Notes under the pieces: generated by a model | The model's input: only the letters and a program-made list of their open reading frames with translations | What the model was told of the DNA's origin: nothing | Databases searched by the model: none | Program-made: the position numbers and the translations under genes | In this document: positions 31,101 through 36,037 of the stretch, piece by piece | Layout of the letters: every line of letters begins with the position of its first letter | How positions within the stretch are numbered: the stretch's first letter is position 1 | Assembly: GCA_913056225.1 (NCBI GenBank) | Contig: CAJXMQ010000002.1 | Location: 1-36,037, forward strand | Direction of reading: 5' to 3' | Source: an uncultured Micrococcales bacterium | Lineage (GTDB): Bacteria; Actinomycetota; Actinomycetes; Actinomycetales; Microbacteriaceae | Length of the DNA: 36,037 bases

Positions 31101-33770
31101 ATGGCTAACAGTTTCGACGCCAAGCAAAAACTTTCGGTAGCTGGCAAGGAATACAGCTTTTATAACATCAACAAGGCGAGCACAAAGAAGTTGCCATACA
31201 GCCTTAACATCTTGTTGGAAAATCTTCTTCGTACCGAAGACGGTAAGAACATAACCAAAGATCACATCAACACCTTGGCAAACTGGGATGCCAAAGCTGA
31301 GCCAAGCAATGAGATTCAGTTCACGCCTGCTCGCGTGATCATGCAGGACTTTACCGGTGTGCCTTGTGTGGTTGATTTGGCAACCATGCGAGAGGCGGTT
31401 GCTGAACTTGGCGGAGACCCTCAACAAATTAACCCATTGGCTCCCGCTGAGATGGTCATTGACCACTCCGTAGTGATCGATGTTGCAGGCACGGCAGATG
31501 CTGCTGAGCGAAACGTAGAATTCGAGTATCAGCGAAACGGTGAGCGTTATCAGTTCTTGAGATGGGGCCAGGGTGCCTTTCAAGATTTCAAGGTGGTCCC
31601 CCCTGGAACAGGTATCGTGCACCAGGTAAACATTGAATATTTGGCTCGAACAGTTATGGCTCGTGAGGTCAACGGCGAACTCACCGCCTATCCCGACAGC
31701 TGTGTAGGAACAGACTCTCACACGACAATGGTTAACGGTCTTGGGGTCTTAGGTTGGGGAGTAGGGGGCATCGAGGCTGAGGCCGCTATGCTTGGCCAAC
31801 CAGTTTCAATGCTGATTCCAAGGGTTGTCGGTTTTAAGCTCACGGGAGAGATTCCGATTGGTGCTACTGCAACTGACGTTGTGTTGACCATCACCGAAAT
31901 GCTTCGTAACCACGGTGTTGTCGGCAAATTCGTGGAGTTCTATGGCGAGGGTGTCGCATCAGTTCCCCTTGCCAACCGAGCAACTATTGGAAACATGTCA
32001 CCGGAGTTTGGTTCAACTGTCGCCATCTTCCCCATCGACGATGTGACTCTTGACTATCTGCGGTTGACCGGGCGCGACCAGGACCAGATTGACCTTGTTG
32101 AGCAATACAGCAAAACTCAGGGTTTGTGGCATGACGCTTCAACCGAGGCCGAGTACAGCGAATATTTGGAATTAGATCTTTCCACGGTAGTTCCATCCAT
32201 TGCTGGCCCTAAGAGGCCTCAGGACAGAATCTCTTTGGACAATGCAAAATCAAGTTTCGAAAAAGATCTTGCCAACTACTCCAAGACTGAATCAAACCCT
32301 GCCCAGGTGAAGGGCAAGGAGTTTGCTGTTGATAATGGCTATGTTTCGATTGCGAGCATCACCTCTTGCACCAATACCTCAAACCCATCGGTAATGATGG
32401 CGGCTGGGCTTTTGGCCAAGAAGGCAGTTGAGATGGGATTGAAGGCAAAGCCATGGGTGAAGACTTCTCTGGCTCCGGGCAGCAAGGTGGTTACTGACTA
32501 CTACGACAAGTCCGGTTTGACCAATTACTTAGACCAGCTGGGTTTCCAACTGGTTGGCTATGGTTGCACTACCTGCATCGGAAACTCAGGACCATTGGAC
32601 CCAGCGATCAGTGAGGCTATTCACGAAAATGACTTGGCGGTCACAAGTGTTTTGAGCGGGAACAGGAACTTCGAGGGTCGAATCAACCCAGATGTGAAGA
32701 TGAACTACCTGGCGTCACCACCGCTAGTTATCGCTTACGCTTTGGCCGGAACCATGGATTTTGATTTCGAAAGTGACTCACTCGGTGAAGATGCTGATGG
32801 AAACGATATCTACCTTCGTGACATTTGGCCTACGCCAGATGAGGTTCAAAAGACCATAGATAGCTCCATAAGTAGCGATATGTTCACCCATGAATACGCA
32901 TCTGTGTTTGAGGGCGATGAGCGCTGGAAGTCGCTACCCACCCCAGAGGGTGACACTTTCACCTGGGATGACAACTCAACATACGTGAAAAAGCCTCCCT
33001 ATTTTGAAGGAATGGGCATGCAGCCCAAACCTGTAACAGATGTATCAAATGCGAGAGTGCTTGCCAAGCTTGGAGATTCAGTGACCACAGACCACATTTC
33101 TCCCGCTGGAACAATCAAGCTCGATAGTCCAGCTGGTCAGTATCTTTCAGATAAGGGCGTCACTCGGGTTGATTTCAATAGCTATGGCTCACGAAGAGGA
33201 AACCATGAGGTCATGATTCGGGGCACCTTTGCCAACATACGTCTGCGTAATCAACTTCTGAATGATGTCGAGGGCGGTTACACCAGAGATTTCACGACAG
33301 ATGCAGGGGAGCAAAGTTTCATCTTTGACGCCAGCGAGAACTACAAATCAAACGATGTTCCGTTGGTGATTTTGGCTGGAAAAGAATATGGTTCCGGGTC
33401 GTCCAGAGACTGGGCAGCCAAGGGAACCAGTTTGCTCGGCGTAAAAGTAGTAATTGCCGAGAGTTTCGAGCGAATCCACAGATCTAATCTGATTGGAATG
33501 GGTGTGTTGCCGTTGCAGTTCCCAGCGGGTGAGACAGCCGAAAGCCTGGGATTGGACGGTACCGAAAGTTTCGACTTTATCGGCATCGACAAGCTCAATG
33601 ATGGAGTTACACCTGAAACGGTGAGGGTGAGAGTTAGTCCAACATCTCATTCTGGCGAAAAGCCAGTCATTGAATTTGATGCCAAGGTAAGAATCGACAC
33701 CCCGGGTGAAGCTGATTACTTCCGCAATGGAGGCATCTTGCAATACGTGCTGAGAAGTCTGGTGGCCTAG
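31101..33770 (+). CDS. acnA: Aconitate hydratase A
   Basis: Aconitase interconverts citrate and isocitrate in the TCA cycle. The 889-aa protein is of the AcnA/IRP type. The [4Fe-4S] ligands are C423 (ITSCTNTSNP), C489 and C492 (YGCTTCIGNSGPL). N-terminal PARVIMQDFTGVP and GTDSHTTMVNGLGVLGWGVGGIE blocks and the C-terminal swivel domain with FNSYGSRRGNHEVM and GSGSSRDWAAKG are all present. AAGGAG lies 4 nt before the ATG. It sits between DUF3159 and dxs on the same strand. Confidence 0.97.
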   Translation: MANSFDAKQKLSVAGKEYSFYNINKASTKKLPYSLNILLENLLRTEDGKNITKDHINTLANWDAKAEPSNEIQFTPARVIMQDFTGVPCVVDLATMREAVAELGGDPQQINPLAPAEMVIDHSVVIDVAGTADAAERNVEFEYQRNGERYQFLRWGQGAFQDFKVVPPGTGIVHQVNIEYLARTVMAREVNGELTAYPDSCVGTDSHTTMVNGLGVLGWGVGGIEAEAAMLGQPVSMLIPRVVGFKLTGEIPIGATATDVVLTITEMLRNHGVVGKFVEFYGEGVASVPLANRATIGNMSPEFGSTVAIFPIDDVTLDYLRLTGRDQDQIDLVEQYSKTQGLWHDASTEAEYSEYLELDLSTVVPSIAGPKRPQDRISLDNAKSSFEKDLANYSKTESNPAQVKGKEFAVDNGYVSIASITSCTNTSNPSVMMAAGLLAKKAVEMGLKAKPWVKTSLAPGSKVVTDYYDKSGLTNYLDQLGFQLVGYGCTTCIGNSGPLDPAISEAIHENDLAVTSVLSGNRNFEGRINPDVKMNYLASPPLVIAYALAGTMDFDFESDSLGEDADGNDIYLRDIWPTPDEVQKTIDSSISSDMFTHEYASVFEGDERWKSLPTPEGDTFTWDDNSTYVKKPPYFEGMGMQPKPVTDVSNARVLAKLGDSVTTDHISPAGTIKLDSPAGQYLSDKGVTRVDFNSYGSRRGNHEVMIRGTFANIRLRNQLLNDVEGGYTRDFTTDAGEQSFIFDASENYKSNDVPLVILAGKEYGSGSSRDWAAKGTSLLGVKVVIAESFERIHRSNLIGMGVLPLQFPAGETAESLGLDGTESFDFIGIDKLNDGVTPETVRVRVSPTSHSGEKPVIEFDAKVRIDTPGEADYFRNGGILQYVLRSLVA

Positions 33771-33805
33771 GAAATAGCAAACTGCTTAGGTTTGTTTGAA
33801 TTCTC

Positions 33806-35746
33806 ATGTTGTTGCAAAATATCAAGTCCCCAGAGGATCTGAAAAAGCTCACCGAGCAGCAGATCAAGTCCCTTGCGGATGAAATCCGGGCAAAGCTAAT
33901 TGAGGTGGTTAGCGCCTCAGGTGGTCACCTTGGACCGAACCTAGGTGTTGTTGAGACAACGATTGCCATCCATCGAGTTTTTGATTCGCCTAGCGACAGC
34001 ATTGTTTTTGACACTGGACATCAAAGCTATGTTCACAAAATGCTCACCGGTCGCTGGGACCTACATAACCTTCGTGAGCGGGATGGAATAGCGGGATACC
34101 CGCAGCGAGAAGAGAGCGTTCACGACATTGTTGAAAACTCTCACGCTTCCACGGCAATCAGCTGGGCTGATGGTATTTCTCGAGCGCAGGCTGCAAAAGG
34201 TGAAACTGATAAGCACGTTGTCGCGGTTATTGGCGACGGTGCGCTCACCGGCGGAATGGCCTGGGAAGCTTTGAATAACATCAGCGATGACAATGATCGC
34301 TCGCTAGTTATTGTGGTCAATGACAATGGCAGGAGTTATGCACCCACCATCGGCGGTTTTGCCAAACACCTCAACAGCATTCGCACTGAGACCTGGTATA
34401 AAAAACTTCACAGAGCGTCCAGAAGAACTTTTTTCCGATTTGGACTATTTGGAAAGTTAGTTTTCTCGGCCGCGGAAGGTGCGGGCAAGGGCTGGATTAA
34501 CACTTTTGCACCCAAAGGTCTCTTCCCAAACCTAGACATCAAATACATCGGCCCAATCGATGGTCATGATATTTCCGCGATGGAAACCGCTTTGTCACAG
34601 GCCAAGCACTACAACGCTCCAGTGATCGTTCACGCTATAACTCAAAAGGGCAAGGGTTACGACCCTGCTATTTCCGACGAGGCGGATCAGTTCCATGCAG
34701 TTGGGCAAATTAATCCTGAGACCGGATTGCCCGTCAAAAAAAGCAATGGCGTGAGCTGGACATCGGTATTTCGGGATGAAATCACTGAAATTGCATCTGA
34801 GCGTGAGGATGTTGTTGGAATTACCGCTGCAATGATGATTCCGGTGGGTCTGGATAAGTTTCATAAAAAGTATCCTGATCGAGTTTTTGATGTTGGGATT
34901 GCAGAGCAGCACGCCACCACTAGTGCAGCGGGAATGGCCTACGGCGGTTTACACCCGGTGGTGGCCATCTATTCCACTTTTGTAAACCGTGCCTTTGATC
35001 AGCTGATGATGGACGTAGCCCTGCACAAAGCAGGAGTGACATTTGTTCTTGATCGCAGTGGTGTCACTGGCCCTGACGGCGCAAGCCACCATGGAATGTG
35101 GGACTTGGCCCTTTTACAGGTTGTTCCAAACATTGCTATTGCTGCTCCGAGAGATGCTCAGTCGCTGAGAGAGCAACTTAGAGAGGCTGTGGAGGTGTCG
35201 AATGGCCCCACTGTGATTCGCTTTCCCAAGGGTTCTGCAATTGAAAGTATTCCAAGCCTTGAAAGAACTGAAGACGGTGTAGATATCTTGGCCAGATCGG
35301 CCGCTATGGACGTTTTGATTGTTGCAACCGGCACCATGGCAACAGTGGCAATGGAAGTTCATTCACTACTGTCGGCCCAGGGGATAGGCTCAACCGTAAT
35401 TGATCCAAGATGGGTAATTCCTGTCAAACAGAGCATTGTGGAGTTCAGTCGACAGCACAGACTGGTAGTCAGCATTGAGGATGGAATTCGAGTTGGAGGA
35501 ATCGGAACACGCATCCGTCAGCAAATGCGCGCAGCTGGCATCGACACTGGATTGCAAGAAATCGGTTTGCCTGATGAATTCCTGGAACATGCAAGTCGCG
35601 ACGAAATTATGGAAAGAGTTGGCCTAACTCCCAAAGCTATTGCACGAGACATAACGGCACAGGTTCTTGGGGCAAAAGTTCCGAAGGCCAGACCTTTGGA
35701 ATCAGATTCAGTCCAAAGTTCCGAACAAAGGGAGTACGAGTCCTGA
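33806..35746 (+). CDS. dxs: 1-deoxy-D-xylulose-5-phosphate synthase
   Basis: Dxs condenses pyruvate and glyceraldehyde-3-phosphate to DXP, the entry point to MEP-pathway isoprenoids and to thiamine and pyridoxal. The 646-aa thiamine-diphosphate enzyme has SGGHLGPNLGVVE with H41, the ThDP/Mg site GDGALTGG (143-150) ending in NDN (172-174), and the transketolase-type DVGIAEQHATTSAAGMAYGG block. DRSGVTGPDGASHHG follows, then the C-terminal domain with DPRWVIPV. A short Gln/Ser-rich tail ends the protein. No clear Shine-Dalgarno precedes the ATG; a TAGGTT box at 33798 or nearby would give a very short leader. The 3' end overlaps the convergent RNase D gene by 39 nt. Confidence 0.96.
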   Translation: MLLQNIKSPEDLKKLTEQQIKSLADEIRAKLIEVVSASGGHLGPNLGVVETTIAIHRVFDSPSDSIVFDTGHQSYVHKMLTGRWDLHNLRERDGIAGYPQREESVHDIVENSHASTAISWADGISRAQAAKGETDKHVVAVIGDGALTGGMAWEALNNISDDNDRSLVIVVNDNGRSYAPTIGGFAKHLNSIRTETWYKKLHRASRRTFFRFGLFGKLVFSAAEGAGKGWINTFAPKGLFPNLDIKYIGPIDGHDISAMETALSQAKHYNAPVIVHAITQKGKGYDPAISDEADQFHAVGQINPETGLPVKKSNGVSWTSVFRDEITEIASEREDVVGITAAMMIPVGLDKFHKKYPDRVFDVGIAEQHATTSAAGMAYGGLHPVVAIYSTFVNRAFDQLMMDVALHKAGVTFVLDRSGVTGPDGASHHGMWDLALLQVVPNIAIAAPRDAQSLREQLREAVEVSNGPTVIRFPKGSAIESIPSLERTEDGVDILARSAAMDVLIVATGTMATVAMEVHSLLSAQGIGSTVIDPRWVIPVKQSIVEFSRQHRLVVSIEDGIRVGGIGTRIRQQMRAAGIDTGLQEIGLPDEFLEHASRDEIMERVGLTPKAIARDITAQVLGAKVPKARPLESDSVQSSEQREYES

Positions 35747-36037
35747 TTGCCAGGGCCTGACACCTTTTTCTTGAAAGAAATCGGCTAGCCGGTCTGGAGC
35801 GACTTCATTCCAAATGGCTTCCCTCACAACGCTGGGTGAGATTATTACCTCCACTGGAATTTGCACCTCTTCAGCTAATTCAGCAAGCAATACTTTTAGT
35901 TTCTTATAGCGCTTGTCCGCGCTCGGCTTCAACTTTTGCCAATTCTTATGGTGAGGAATGGCCAGCTCAGACGCCTCTCTGAGTGGAGGATGCTCTGTGT
36001 TAGCAGCCTCGCTATAGGCAGTGTAGAGCTTGTTGTA
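35708..36037 (-). CDS. rnd: Ribonuclease D, HRDC C-terminal part (partial at window edge)
   Basis: The frame is open to the right edge and gives the last 109 residues of a larger protein. It reads as the end of an actinobacterial RNase D: a helical HRDC-like region (NWQKLKPSADKRYKKLKVLLAELAEEVQIPVEVIISPSVVREAIW), then the family's terminal GVRPWQSGLVLPLF. The neighbouring dxs is the usual partner in actinobacteria. The exonuclease domain lies outside the window. The identification is from C-terminal similarity and context only. Confidence 0.72.
   Translation of the reverse strand, partial: YNKLYTAYSEAANTEHPPLREASELAIPHHKNWQKLKPSADKRYKKLKVLLAELAEEVQIPVEVIISPSVVREAIWNEVAPDRLADFFQEKGVRPWQSGLVLPLFGTLD

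Noticed and set aside
31071..31721. 216-codon minus frame opposite the 5' end of acnA
   Set aside because: acnA is intact and highly conserved here; the antisense frame shows no domain and no start signals.
1..36037. CRISPR arrays, insertion sequences, prophage or tRNA genes
   Set aside because: No spaced direct-repeat array, transposase, integrase, inverted-repeat pair flanking genes, or cloverleaf sequence was seen; the window is continuous core chromosome.

Overview
The window is a dense stretch of core chromosome from an actinobacterium, most likely a small-genome, mid-GC member of Microbacteriaceae (the freshwater Luna/Rhodoluna/Aquiluna type). This is inferred from actinobacterial marker families (DUF4191, DUF4193, DUF3093, DUF3710, DUF3159, DUF7455, SepH, PAC2, polyphosphate glucokinase), GlnA1-GlnE-GlnA2 clustering, base composition that looks close to 50% GC, and very short intergenic gaps. 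I see no insertion sequence, prophage, CRISPR array, tRNA or sign of recent transfer.

Layout. Bases 1-68 are the 3' end of RNase P RNA (+). Then come map-ppgK (-), a 66-aa SPOR-like protein (+), nadE-panB (-), glnA2-glnE (+), a strong bidirectional terminator, and glnA1 (-). Next are lipB-lipA-DUF4191 (-), a possible 69-aa gene (+), and pepA-lpd-sucB (-), which hold lipoate synthesis and its user, the 2-oxoacid dehydrogenase E2/E3. PAC2-MFS (+) follow, then sigA-murT-gatD (+), DUF7455 (-), the tail-to-tail topoisomerase IV pair parE (+)/parC (-), a nucleotide pyrophosphatase-like gene (+), sepH (-), DUF4193 (+), DUF3093 (-), dut-DUF3710-DUF3159 (+), acnA (+), dxs (+), and the 3' end of an RNase D gene (-) at the right edge.

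How the genes work together. The nitrogen block has the assimilatory glutamine synthetase (GlnA1, with its adenylylation tyrosine), a second synthetase-family enzyme (GlnA2) and the adenylyltransferase (GlnE). Lipoate synthesis (LipB, LipA) is adjacent to the lipoylated E2 and its E3. NadE, PanB and Dxs supply NAD, pantothenate/CoA and isoprenoid/thiamine/pyridoxal precursors.

The most interesting locus is sigA-murT-gatD. The GatD homologue is about a quarter shorter than usual and has lost the glutaminase nucleophile Cys and the catalytic His. Its MurT partner keeps the Mur-ligase P-loop but lacks the four-Cys zinc ribbon. In Microbacteriaceae the D-Glu alpha-carboxyl, normally amidated by MurT-GatD, is the cross-linking point of group B peptidoglycan. 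A repurposed MurT-GatD pair that attaches an amino acid instead of ammonia is therefore a testable hypothesis. Other notable signals are a sigA gene with no ordinary start codon at its apparent 5' end, a recurring leaderless-promoter layout (TANNNT, 6-7 nt, start codon) including interlocked divergent pairs, and paired repeats in front of glnA1.
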